Assembly (NCBI GenBank): GCA_964506435.1
Contig: CAZDLK010000036.1
Span: 1-23,127 of the forward strand
From: JAOZHU01 sp964506435
Lineage (GTDB): Archaea; Thermoproteota; Bathyarchaeia; Bathyarchaeales; Bathycorpusculaceae
Direction of reading: 5' to 3'
Length of the DNA: 23,127 nt
In this document: piece by piece, positions 8,182 through 15,570 of the stretch
How positions within the stretch are numbered: position 1 is the first letter of the stretch
Layout of the letters: every line of letters starts with the position of its first letter
Notes under the pieces: model-generated
The model's input: only the letters and a program-made list of their open reading frames with translations
Told to the model about the DNA's origin: nothing
Databases searched by the model: none
Position numbers and translations under genes: made by a program

Positions 8182-8479
8182 TTATGGCTCTACTCCAGTC
8201 ATTAATCCTAGCTCTCTGCTCAGTGTTGGATAATTCAGGTGATAATTTCCCTATAATACCTTTTGGCTGGTCGCAGTTCTTTGGTCTATATTGCTTAAAG
8301 AGCGAAAAAGGCTGTTTTTCCTATTCTTCAAGTGCGATTCATCTAGATTTACGGGCACTCAAAGGGTTTATTCTGGTTTTTTATGTGTTGGAACATAACT
8401 CAGTTAGCATGCAAAATATATTAATCACACAACTCATTACTAGTTGCTTCACAAATAACGTTAGGGAAGAAGTATAAGT
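8182..8479. other. Divergent intergenic region between two radical SAM genes
   Basis: This 298-bp stretch separates the TTG start at 8181 (-) from the ATG at 8480 (+). It is AT-rich and holds the second copy of the 21-bp element at 8409-8429, plus GGGAAG about 13 bases before the ATG at 8480. A 97-codon + strand frame spans almost all of it, but its translation has no recognisable domain and no ribosome-binding site. I treat the region as regulatory. Confidence 0.5.
8409..8429 (+). promoter_or_regulatory. Copy B of the 21-bp element, likely promoter of the 8480 gene
   Basis: The sequence is ATGCAAAA, then TA, then TATTAATCACA, matching 19 of 21 positions in the copy at 1269-1289. Its AAAATATATTAAT core is a good TATA-like region. 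A transcription start about 25 bp downstream would lie near 8445, giving a leader of roughly 35 bases before ATG 8480. The conserved ATGC and TCACA flanks go beyond a plain TATA box. Confidence 0.5.
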
Positions 8480-9868
8480 ATGCACATAACTCTGGTGAAT
8501 CCTCCCTATCCGATTGGGTCTCATTTGCATCCTCCATTCCTTCCGCTGGGTCTCGGCTACTTGGCGGCTGTTTTGGAGAAAAACAATTTTGAAGTTGATG
8601 TGATCGACTGCCAAGCATTGAGGTTATCGCTTGAGGATTTCCAAGGCGAAATTGCCAAGCGGCAGCCCACCGTAGTCGGCGTAACCTCGACGACGCTCAC
8701 GTACAAGTCCGCGTTGCAGATAATACGCATCGCTAAGGAGGCGCATCCCAACTGCATAGCTATGCTCGGCGGGCCGCACGTTACCTTCTGGGATGACAAG
8801 GCACTGCAGGAGTGCCCGCAGCTGGACATTGTCGTGCGAAAAGAAGGCGAATACACCATAGTCGAGTTGGCGCAGAAAATAGCGGCAGGCCAAAGCGTCC
8901 ACGACGTTACAGGCACAACATGCAGGAAAAACGGCGAAATCATACGCAACCCCGACCGACCCTACATCGAAGATTTAGACGCACTGCCATTTCCAGCGCT
9001 TCATCTTTGGCCTATTGAGCGTCTCCGCAGCTATGGTGAGGTTATCTTTCCATTGACGACGAGCAGGGGCTGCGTTTACTGGTGTAATTTCTGTACCGCG
9101 GTCAGGATGTTTGGGCGGCGGTATCGTATGCGAAGCTCCAAAAACGTCGCAGACGAGCTTGAGTTTCTAAACAAAACGTATGGTGCAAATCACTTTACGT
9201 TTTATGATGACGCGTTTACGGTTGACCAAAACCGAACCGAAGAACTCTGCAATGAGATTTTAAATCGGAACTTGAAAATACGTTGGAATTGTGAGACTCG
9301 TGTGGACATGGTTACGAAGGATTTGCTTTCTAAAATGAAGAAGGCAGGTTGTACTGATGTGTGGTTTGGGGTTGAGTCAGGCTCACAAAAGGTTATAAAC
9401 GCTATGGATAAGGGCATCATGATTGAGCAGACGGTGAGGGCGTTCAAGTGGGCTCACGAAGTTGGGTTGATGACGGTTGCGAACGTGATTCTTGGTATTC
9501 CAACTGAGACTGAAGAATCCGCTTGGGAAACCGTGAAGTTTGTTGAAAAATTGAATCCTAACGATGTGGGCTATTACATAGCTACTCCTTACCCTGGGAC
9601 TCCTATGTATGAACATGTGAAAGAGACTGGTTTGCTGAAAATAACCGACTTTGACAAGTATGATACGGCGACTCCTACCTTTGAAATTCCGCTGTTAGGC
9701 ATGGACAAATTGAGGGAAATTCGCGAGAAGGCTTTTCAACGGTTTTACCTTCGTCCTAGTTACATGTTCAACATGCTTATTCACGGTGGAGTATACGGTT
9801 CTGCATCAAATCGGTTAGTTTTAGCGCATCTCCGTCGAGCCATCAAATCCAAATTGCACATGAGCTGA
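8480..9868 (+). CDS. B12-binding-domain radical SAM protein (COG1032), paralogue of 4190-5620
   Basis: A 462-residue protein. Residues 1-140 form the cobalamin-binding-type domain (ITLVNPPYP, LPLGLGYLAAVLEKNNFEV, VIDCQAL, MLGGPHVTF). The radical SAM cluster ligands are Cys198, Cys202 and Cys205 in SRGCVYWCNFC, followed by FYDDAFT, FGVESG and an ATPYPGTPMYE strand. The C-terminal 60 residues, with FYLRPSY, parallel the 4190-5620 protein, so the two are paralogues from a duplication. ATG 8480 directly begins the first strand. A methyltransferase gene follows after 32 bases and is probably cotranscribed. Archaeal COG1032 proteins include tetraether-lipid ring synthases (GrsA/GrsB), which are one possible model; nothing in the sequence proves that role. 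Confidence 0.88.
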   Translation: MHITLVNPPYPIGSHLHPPFLPLGLGYLAAVLEKNNFEVDVIDCQALRLSLEDFQGEIAKRQPTVVGVTSTTLTYKSALQIIRIAKEAHPNCIAMLGGPHVTFWDDKALQECPQLDIVVRKEGEYTIVELAQKIAAGQSVHDVTGTTCRKNGEIIRNPDRPYIEDLDALPFPALHLWPIERLRSYGEVIFPLTTSRGCVYWCNFCTAVRMFGRRYRMRSSKNVADELEFLNKTYGANHFTFYDDAFTVDQNRTEELCNEILNRNLKIRWNCETRVDMVTKDLLSKMKKAGCTDVWFGVESGSQKVINAMDKGIMIEQTVRAFKWAHEVGLMTVANVILGIPTETEESAWETVKFVEKLNPNDVGYYIATPYPGTPMYEHVKETGLLKITDFDKYDTATPTFEIPLLGMDKLREIREKAFQRFYLRPSYMFNMLIHGGVYGSASNRLVLAHLRRAIKSKLHMS

Positions 9869-9900
9869 TTGCACGCGTAAAAGCCGCGTATGTTTTAGTT

Positions 9901-10761
9901 ATGACGAAAGCTGTGCGGTCGAAAAAACTGAAGGCTAACAAAGAATTGGTTACGGGCGACGATTTTCGAGAAAGAATTTATGAGGCAAACGTTGCGGTTC
10001 ATCAGTTTGAGGCAGAATATTACGAGTTGCTTCATCCAGAAGTATACGGCAAGCAGGAGCAGAAGAGAATTGCCTCTGTGTTGAAGCTTGTGGACGGGCT
10101 TGTGGTGGATAATCAGCGCTTTGCTCTTGATGTTGGGGCAGGCACTGGGAACTTGACTGGGAAACTTCTCAGCATGGGCTACACGGTAACTGCGATAGAT
10201 ATATCTGCGAAAATGTGTGCGCTTTTGAAGAAAAAGTACAAGACCTACTTGGATTCTGGGCGGTTAGTTGTTGTTAACTCGCCGATAGACGATGTGAGTT
10301 TTGATGCGGGCGCATTTGACTTAATCACCTGTTATTCTGTGCTGCATCATCTGCCCGATTATGCGGATGCACTTCAAAAGCTTACTGTTTTTTTGAAGAA
10401 AGGCGGCGTGATGTACTTGGATCATGAAGCTTCTCCGTTTTACTGGAAAGACGAGCCAGGTGCTGTGGTGAATTTGGTGAAGCATCTTTATTTGCATTCT
10501 AACCCTGTGCTTAACGCTTTGTATTTTTGGATTATTGGGTTGAAGGTTCCTTCTCTTGATTATTCTCTGTCTGATTATTGGCATAAGAAGGAGCATTCTT
10601 TGGACCATTCGAAAATAGAATGTGTGTTTGAGAAGGAGCAGTTTGAGTTTTTTAAGCGAGTTGACCATCATCTTAAGGGAACGTGGGTTTTTAATCCGCT
10701 TTTTTTCATATACCGGCGTAAGTGTAAACCTGAAATGAGTTTTTGGGTGGCTAAAAAGTAG
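9901..10761 (+). CDS. Class I SAM-dependent methyltransferase
   Basis: The 286-residue protein has a Rossmann methyltransferase core. Motif I is LDVGAGTGN (76-84), the ribose-binding acid is Asp100 in VTAID, motif II includes NSPIDDVSF, and the post-motif DLITCYSVLHHLPDY is typical of methyltransferase type 11/12 proteins. About 75 N-terminal residues precede the core and may form a cap. The C-terminal region after the core is long (about 110 residues) and rich in aromatic and His residues, with a hydrophobic patch near 200-218 that could touch a membrane or a lipid-like substrate. It follows the radical SAM gene by 32 bp on the same strand, so the two may modify one product. No clear ribosome-binding site precedes the ATG. 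Substrate unknown. Confidence 0.82.
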   Translation: MTKAVRSKKLKANKELVTGDDFRERIYEANVAVHQFEAEYYELLHPEVYGKQEQKRIASVLKLVDGLVVDNQRFALDVGAGTGNLTGKLLSMGYTVTAIDISAKMCALLKKKYKTYLDSGRLVVVNSPIDDVSFDAGAFDLITCYSVLHHLPDYADALQKLTVFLKKGGVMYLDHEASPFYWKDEPGAVVNLVKHLYLHSNPVLNALYFWIIGLKVPSLDYSLSDYWHKKEHSLDHSKIECVFEKEQFEFFKRVDHHLKGTWVFNPLFFIYRRKCKPEMSFWVAKK

Positions 10762-10778
10762 TAGAGCGTTGTTTCCGT

Positions 10779-11654
10779 TTATACGTGTGTTTTTTCAGGG
10801 GTTGCTGTTTCTGGTTTTTCTGTTCGTCTATAGTGTTGTTCTCTAAGTAGCACCAACACGGCTATTGCGATTACGCTTGCAATTATGATTACTGCATTGA
10901 TTGGGTCTACTGTTTTTGTGTCCAAAATTGGCGTTGGCGTCGGCGAAGACGTAGATGTTGGTGTCGGCGCAGCTGTTGTTGCAGGTGTTGCAGATGGAGA
11001 CGGCGTCGCCTCTGCCAGAGCGGTGACTGTTAACATCAGTGGAAAATCCAGCTCTACTTGGCTATTTACGGAGTCTTCGACTGTTACGTAAATCGTATAT
11101 GTGCCTGCAGCGGTTGGCGTGAAAATGAAGGTTGAAGATGTGGCGCTTGCCACTATTTCTCCGCTCGCATGCAAACGCGAATGCCATTGGTACGCGTACG
11201 GCGGTGTGCCGCCACTGGCAAGCACGGTGAATTGCACTGGTTGATTCACCTTTGTTGTAGTAGTTTCTTGGTTGATGTCTATGCTGAGTCCTTGGTTAAC
11301 CGTTACCGATGTTGCGTTTGAACGTGCTTGAGCCTCTGAAGCGTCTGTGACTACAATGGAAACGTCATATGTGCTTGGGTAATCTGGCGTGAATGTAAAA
11401 CTCGAAGTTGTGGCGCCCGTGATTGCGCTGTCGTTGGCGTACCATTGGTAACTGTATGGTGGTTCTCCGCCGCTGGCAGAAGCAGTGAATTGTATGTATT
11501 GGTCAACATCGATAATGGTGGCATTTGAGGGCGAGATAGTTACTGAAAGTTGTTCATCTGGGGTGTACTGTGCATTGGCAGTTTGAACTCCAGCTAATAA
11601 TAAAGCTGAGAGACCTAAAACAAGGACTGCGAGTAGACTGAATGGCTTTTTCAT
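10779..11654 (-). CDS. Secreted surface protein with two Ig/PKD-like repeats and a C-terminal anchor
   Basis: From ATG 11654 the protein has 291 residues. A signal peptide (1-28, ending TANA before QYTPD) is followed by two similar beta domains of about 85 residues (36-119 and 123-212). Each contains an SGGxPPYxYQW block and an SSxFxFTP...TY ending, like PKD/Ig-like extracellular modules. A Thr/Pro/Ser stalk (217-242), probably O-glycosylated, leads to one transmembrane helix (252-270) and a charged tail. Three N-glycosylation sequons are visible. GGGGT seven bases upstream supports this ATG over the TTG at 11669. It shares its N-terminal pattern with the neighbour at 11810-12655. It is likely a cell-surface binding or adhesion protein, with the ligand unknown. 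Confidence 0.78.
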   Translation of the reverse strand: MKKPFSLLAVLVLGLSALLLAGVQTANAQYTPDEQLSVTISPSNATIIDVDQYIQFTASASGGEPPYSYQWYANDSAITGATTSSFTFTPDYPSTYDVSIVVTDASEAQARSNATSVTVNQGLSIDINQETTTTKVNQPVQFTVLASGGTPPYAYQWHSRLHASGEIVASATSSTFIFTPTAAGTYTIYVTVEDSVNSQVELDFPLMLTVTALAEATPSPSATPATTAAPTPTSTSSPTPTPILDTKTVDPINAVIIIASVIAIAVLVLLREQHYRRTEKPETATPEKTHV

Positions 11655-11659
11655 CAGTG

Positions 11660-11697
11660 TACCCCACAATAGCCTTTTTTACATGTCTTATTTAGCT
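11660..11697 (-). promoter_or_regulatory. TATA box and ribosome-binding site of the Ig/PKD-like surface gene
   Basis: On the minus strand CTAAATAAG at about 11696-11688 is TATA-like, and GGGGT near 11664-11660 is the ribosome-binding site before ATG 11654. Transcription would start near 11667, giving a short leader. Confidence 0.4.
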
Positions 11698-11762
11698 TTC
11701 CCTAAGAAACAGCAAACCGCAGGTCTACTTCGTTTTCTCAAAGTTTCTGCGGTGATTTTGCG

Positions 11763-11777
11763 TACTTCTCTGAAGTA
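11763..11777. promoter_or_regulatory. Small inverted repeat between the two surface-protein genes
   Basis: TACTTC and GAAGTA flank a TCT spacer. It lies 33 bp after the stop of the 11810-12655 gene and about 110 bp before the start of the next one, so it could be an operator or a weak stem in the 3' leader. It is short enough to arise by chance. Confidence 0.2.
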
Positions 11778-11809
11778 AACGGTAAAGCGAAAGCGGTACG
11801 CATTCCACC

Positions 11810-12655
11810 TTAACGGCTGTGCTTCTTAAAGTAAATCAGCAGACCTGTGCCTGCAACTGCTATTGGCACTACTATGGCGGCAGCTGCTGTTACGGTTGTT
11901 GGGGGTGGTTCGGCTATGGTGAAATCGATTGCGGAGGAGTTGCCCATGTTTCCAACTGTGTCGTTTGCGTATATGGTTAATGTGTGCGCGCCGTAAGGCA
12001 GGTCATTAAGAGTTATGTTTTCCGTTATGGTTACGTTGGCTTGCCCATCTAAACTGTAACCCATCCACGATGTTGACTTGTTCACTGTAAAGTTCAACGG
12101 TATGGTGGGCGTGTTGTAGGTTTTGTTTTCAACGGATAAATTTGATATTCTTGGTGGATTTCCATAATTCACAGTGAAGTGTACCGTGCGGTTGTCCAGA
12201 ACAGTGAAAACGGATTCGCCAGTGTACTCGTATTTTCCGTAAACTGCTATGTTATGTGAGCCTTCAGGTAATTCTGGCAAATTCACATATCCAGTAATCA
12301 CGTAATATGACCATATTGAGATGGCTTTCGCCGTTGTGCCGTTTGCATAGGTTCTTGTTGATTCTATTGGAACAAATGTTGCTGTTACAGGTAACGTGGC
12401 GTTGTCTTTTCCATCTATACTGTAAACTACTGTCATGCTGGTTTTGCTGACAGCAAGCGCGTATCTAAAAGTGATTTCTAGCAATGGCAAGGAATTATAC
12501 GTACTGTTGGTTGGCGATGTTATGTTGATGGGCGAAGCAAGAGGGAAGCCTTGCCCATCTGGAGTATACTGCGCCTTGACAATTTGAACTTCCGCAGCCA
12601 GCGGCATTAACAGTCCTAAAGCAAGGGCTGCAAGTATAATTGTCAGTTTTCTCAT
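11810..12655 (-). CDS. Sequon-rich secreted surface protein with C-terminal anchor
   Basis: A 281-residue protein with a 28-residue signal peptide ending before QYTPDGQ, a beta-rich extracellular part and one C-terminal transmembrane helix (about 255-275) followed by KKHSR. The extracellular part carries about 13 NxS/T sequons, a very high density suggesting heavy N-glycosylation. Two short repeats resemble Ig-like 'bacterial Ig' units: YSIDGKDNATL near 82 and YSLDGQANVTI near 202, each followed by a 'G-H-x-I/L' strand (EGSHNIAVYG, YGAHTLTIYA). This pattern is common in archaeal surface proteins of unknown function. The signal-peptide end matches that of the 10779-11654 protein in position and sequence, so the pair probably shares an origin or export route. 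Promoter-proximal GGAACA repeats lie upstream. Confidence 0.75.
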   Translation of the reverse strand: MRKLTIILAALALGLLMPLAAEVQIVKAQYTPDGQGFPLASPINITSPTNSTYNSLPLLEITFRYALAVSKTSMTVVYSIDGKDNATLPVTATFVPIESTRTYANGTTAKAISIWSYYVITGYVNLPELPEGSHNIAVYGKYEYTGESVFTVLDNRTVHFTVNYGNPPRISNLSVENKTYNTPTIPLNFTVNKSTSWMGYSLDGQANVTITENITLNDLPYGAHTLTIYANDTVGNMGNSSAIDFTIAEPPPTTVTAAAAIVVPIAVAGTGLLIYFKKHSR

Positions 12656-12709
12656 TCGTGCGTTTCACAATCACATGGTTATTGGCAGGTCTCTTTTAGT
12701 TCTACTCAA

Positions 12710-12736
12710 GGAACAAAATGTTCCAAAACTGGAACA
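12710..12736. promoter_or_regulatory. Three GGAACA half-sites upstream of the sequon-rich surface gene
   Basis: GGAACA (12710-12715) and TGTTCC (12719-12724) form an inverted repeat with a 3-bp spacer, and a second GGAACA begins at 12731, 21 bp after the first, or about two helical turns. The array lies 55-81 bp upstream of ATG 12655 and just after the regulator's stop codon. It is upstream of a possible TATA box (ACTAAAAG, near 12700-12693), an activator-like position. Confidence 0.4.
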
Positions 12737-12745
12737 GAAGCAATT

Positions 12746-13189
12746 TTAAACGCGTTGTTCTTTCGTCTTTTTCCTGAAGCGTAGTCCTTCGATTAAAAAA
12801 ATTACTGCAGCAACTATTGTTACCACTGTTAGAAGCCAGAATGAGCCTTCAATCGGAGACCCAAGGACTAAGTGAGGTGCCAGCACTGCTGCCTCTGCAA
12901 TCAGGACGCCTAAGAAGATAACTCCGAAAACGGTAAACCTTGGGATAAGGCTTTTTCCCACCCACACGTACCCTTTTAAGCCAATTTTTTCTTTAACAAT
13001 GTAATTTCCGTATTCATCTTTGAGCACTAGACCCAAGTCTATGAGTTTCTGCAGATTCCTATACGCTACGCTGGGGCTGCTGAGGTTTGCTCCCCGCATC
13101 ACGTCTCGTGGTCCAACGGGCTTCCCAGCTTTAACTAGGTAAACGTATGTCTGGGAGGTCGTTGCGTTTAACTCGTCTTCAGAACTCAT
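12746..13189 (-). CDS. Membrane-bound winged-helix regulator
   Basis: A 147-residue protein. Residues 8-68 form a winged helix-turn-helix: GPRDVMRGANLSSPSVAYRNLQKLIDLGLV, then KDEYGNYIV as the wing. Two transmembrane helices follow (about 83-107 and 115-135), and a basic tail ends the protein. Both ends would lie on the same side, in the cytoplasm, leaving the DNA-binding domain tethered to the membrane. Such one-protein membrane regulators occur in archaea; the signal is unknown. ATG 13189 follows GGTGA. A perfect palindrome at 13215-13230 lies just upstream and suggests self-control. The two surface-protein genes downstream on the same strand are plausible targets. Confidence 0.75.
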   Translation of the reverse strand: MSSEDELNATTSQTYVYLVKAGKPVGPRDVMRGANLSSPSVAYRNLQKLIDLGLVLKDEYGNYIVKEKIGLKGYVWVGKSLIPRFTVFGVIFLGVLIAEAAVLAPHLVLGSPIEGSFWLLTVVTIVAAVIFLIEGLRFRKKTKEQRV

Positions 13190-13214
13190 AATTCACCCGT
13201 CACCATCTTGCCTG

Positions 13215-13230
13215 TAACTTACGTAAGTTA
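13215..13230. promoter_or_regulatory. Perfect 16-bp palindrome, likely operator
   Basis: TAACTTACGTAAGTTA is identical to its reverse complement. It starts 26 bp upstream of the regulator's ATG (13189) and lies just below a TATA-like TTTTTTAAG (about 13245-13237 on the minus strand). A bound dimer would therefore cover the expected transcription start and repress it. The likely binder is the adjacent winged-helix protein. Confidence 0.55.
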
Positions 13231-13320
13231 ACCACACTTAAAAAACGTGCAGCATAATCTGCGATGCCGTTCCTCCAAACGCACAGGAAAACTGATTTTA
13301 ACAACACAAGCTGCCCAGTG

Positions 13321-14415
13321 CTAGCGTTGCAGGTCTCTCTGAGCCTTTTCCAGCATACACATAATGGGCAACTTGTGCGGGCATTTGGGTTCGCACTCGC
13401 CGCATTTTGTGCAGTTCTCAGCTTTGACTTCAAGCCCTGCGTACAGTTTTTTCGCCCAATCCGCCAGTCCATAGGCTGCAAAAAGCGTGTGAAATCTAAG
13501 CACTGCAGCAATGTCTATATTTTGAGGACAAGGCAAACAGCTTCCGCAGTCTCGGCAATAACTCGCGCCCAACTGCACTCTGAAACGCTCTTCTTCGTCC
13601 TTCGTTGGTGTTCTGTAATCTTCGCCTACTTTAGCGGCTACTTCCACTTCCTCAACCGAACTCAACCCGGGAATAACCGTGGATACATCCTGCGCCAAAA
13701 CAAACCTGAGCGCGCTGCGAACCATTGACAAATTATCGTAACCTAGCAACGCTTTCAGTTCAGGCTCATCCGAAAGCAACGACAAAGAAGGCTTGTAAAA
13801 GCAGGTTACGATTTTAGAGGTTTTAGCTGACAAAGGCTTCATTACGGCAACGCCGACGTCACATTTTTTTGCAAGCGGAATCAACTCCTCCAACGCTTGC
13901 CGCGTTACTATGTTAAACGGCACAAGCACCGTGTCAAATTCCCCTGTTTCAATGGCTTTAACTAATATGCGAGGCTTATGGCTCGTAATGCCGATGAAAT
14001 CCACCAAACCTTTAGACCGCGCTTTTTTGCAGGTTTCCAACGAACCGCCCTTTCCAATTGCCTTCTTCAACGTTTTTTCGTCGTCTATGCCGTGAAGCTG
14101 CATCAAATCCAGCCTATCCGTCCTCAGCCGACGCAAACTACTTTCAACATCCGCCAGCGATTCTTCTTTTGTTCTCGAACCAGTCTTCGTGGCTAAAACA
14201 CACTCGTCTCTCACATCTTCCAGTGCTGCTCCGATTTTTTCTTCGCTGTCTCCGTCCAATTTTGCCGTGTCAAAATAGTTGATTCCCAACTCAAACGCTC
14301 GGCGAACAACCCTTTTCGCTTCGTCCATGCTTATCTGCGAAATCCATGTTCCGCCAAAACCTACAATGGACACTTGAAGACCTGTTCTGCCTAACCTTCT
14401 TTTCTGCAAACGCAC
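13321..14415 (-). CDS. Aldo/keto reductase with C-terminal double 4Fe-4S module
   Basis: A 364-residue protein starting with GTG 14415, set by GGAG four bases upstream. The N-terminal 280 residues form an aldo/keto reductase barrel with Asp49 (NYFDTA), Lys77 (LATK) and His108 (LMQLHG) of the catalytic tetrad. The usual Tyr five residues after Asp49 is Asp54 in DTAKLDGDSE, so the normal proton donor seems absent. The C-terminus has two cysteine groups, CRDCGSCLPCP and CTKCGECEPKCP, each fit for a 4Fe-4S cluster, as in the ferredoxin-linked branch of the family. The reaction is unknown. It follows cobD by 39 bp on the same strand and is probably in its operon. Confidence 0.85.
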   Translation of the reverse strand: MRLQKRRLGRTGLQVSIVGFGGTWISQISMDEAKRVVRRAFELGINYFDTAKLDGDSEEKIGAALEDVRDECVLATKTGSRTKEESLADVESSLRRLRTDRLDLMQLHGIDDEKTLKKAIGKGGSLETCKKARSKGLVDFIGITSHKPRILVKAIETGEFDTVLVPFNIVTRQALEELIPLAKKCDVGVAVMKPLSAKTSKIVTCFYKPSLSLLSDEPELKALLGYDNLSMVRSALRFVLAQDVSTVIPGLSSVEEVEVAAKVGEDYRTPTKDEEERFRVQLGASYCRDCGSCLPCPQNIDIAAVLRFHTLFAAYGLADWAKKLYAGLEVKAENCTKCGECEPKCPHKLPIMCMLEKAQRDLQR

Positions 14416-14454
14416 TTTTCTCCTTTTTCCGCAGTCTGCGCCTTTACTTTTCAG

Positions 14455-15570
14455 TTAAGCCTTCCTGAGTGCTTTCTTCATTGCTTCTATGAGTCTCAGG
14501 TTGTTTTCAGCAGACCTAACGGTGACTCTGAAGTAGCTGTCGTCAAGCCCGACGAAAGTGCTGCAGTCCCTGATTAAAAGCCCTTCCTTAGATAGCTCTT
14601 CCCTCAGCGCTGTAGAGGTGAGCTTTGGCTTCACGATTTTCACCAGCAAAAAGTTTGTTTCAGATGGAAAAACGTGCAGTCCACCGATTTCGGTGAGCCT
14701 TTTTGCGAACTCTGCTTTTTCTTTAGCTATTGTACGCTTGGTGTTTTCAATGAACTCCTTGTCCTTAAACGCTGCTAAAGTTGCGAATCCAGCTAAGCTG
14801 TTAATGCTCCATGGCTGCCGAACCGTCTGCAACGTGTCTATGAAGCTTTCTGCTGCGATGCCGTAGCCGAAGCGGATGCCGGGCATTCCGTAGAATTTTG
14901 TAACTGACCTGATGATGAAGAGGTTCGGGTACTTTTTCACGTAGCCTACTGCTGTGGTATCCGAGCCTTTATCGCTGAATTCAATGTAGTTCTCGTCAAT
15001 GCTGAGGATTATGTCTTTTTTCTGGCAGAACTCGGCTAAATCCAAAAGTGTCTCTCGACTGTACAGCGTGCCTGATGGACTGTGTGGGTTGCAGATGTAG
15101 ATTATCCGTGTGTCATCCGTGACTGCTTTCTTCACGCTTGCGGTGTCTAACGCGAAGTCGCTGGGTAACTGCACGAAAATTACTTCGCCGCCTACTCGCA
15201 GCACTGCTTTTTCGTACTCGGTGAATGACGGCACGGGAATTATAGCTTTGAAGTTTCGCGGGAAAACTTCTGTGAGCATGTAGATGAGTTCTATGGAGCC
15301 GTTGCCAAGTATGATGTTTTCTGCGCCTACGCCGTGTCCAACGTATGCGGCAATTTCTGTTCTTAACTCTGCAGGGTTCGGGTCAGGGTAGAAACGGATT
15401 AATCTCGCGTTTTGCTTCACGGCTTCCACGGCTTTCGGTGAAGGTCCGAGGAAATTTACGGGTCCGCTGAAGTCAAGCACTTTTTCTAGGGGAATGTTGT
15501 ATTTTCTGCTGAAGCCCCAGACGTCTCCGCCGTGGCTGACAAACCTTTTTTTCTTACAGGTGCTCGACAA
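14455..15570 (-). CDS. cobD: CobD-like threonine-phosphate decarboxylase
   Basis: A 371-residue fold-type I PLP enzyme. CobD decarboxylates L-threonine-O-3-phosphate to (R)-1-aminopropan-2-ol phosphate, the linker that CbiB attaches. The N-terminal SHGGD (12-16) followed by LDFSGPVNFLGPSP (32-45) is the CobD-type opening. NPHSPSG (161-167), DENY (192-195), the PLP lysine Lys225 in SVTKFYGMPGIRFGYG and the C-terminal RDCSTF..YFRVTVR are shared with histidinol-phosphate aminotransferase, the main alternative. Context with cbiB, cobY and cobS favours CobD. The start is TTG 15570, within the last codons of the upstream gene (17-bp overlap), with GGAGG nine bases before it, so translation is coupled. 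Confidence 0.85.
   Translation of the reverse strand: MSSTCKKKRFVSHGGDVWGFSRKYNIPLEKVLDFSGPVNFLGPSPKAVEAVKQNARLIRFYPDPNPAELRTEIAAYVGHGVGAENIILGNGSIELIYMLTEVFPRNFKAIIPVPSFTEYEKAVLRVGGEVIFVQLPSDFALDTASVKKAVTDDTRIIYICNPHSPSGTLYSRETLLDLAEFCQKKDIILSIDENYIEFSDKGSDTTAVGYVKKYPNLFIIRSVTKFYGMPGIRFGYGIAAESFIDTLQTVRQPWSINSLAGFATLAAFKDKEFIENTKRTIAKEKAEFAKRLTEIGGLHVFPSETNFLLVKIVKPKLTSTALREELSKEGLLIRDCSTFVGLDDSYFRVTVRSAENNLRLIEAMKKALRKA

Noticed and set aside
8184..8477. 97-codon + strand frame filling the divergent intergenic region
   Set aside because: No domain, no ribosome-binding site, irregular composition, and it covers the expected promoters of both flanking genes and the 21-bp element.
13264..13728. 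154-codon + strand frame opposite the aldo/keto reductase
   Set aside because: Antisense to a gene with clear motifs; no domain of its own.
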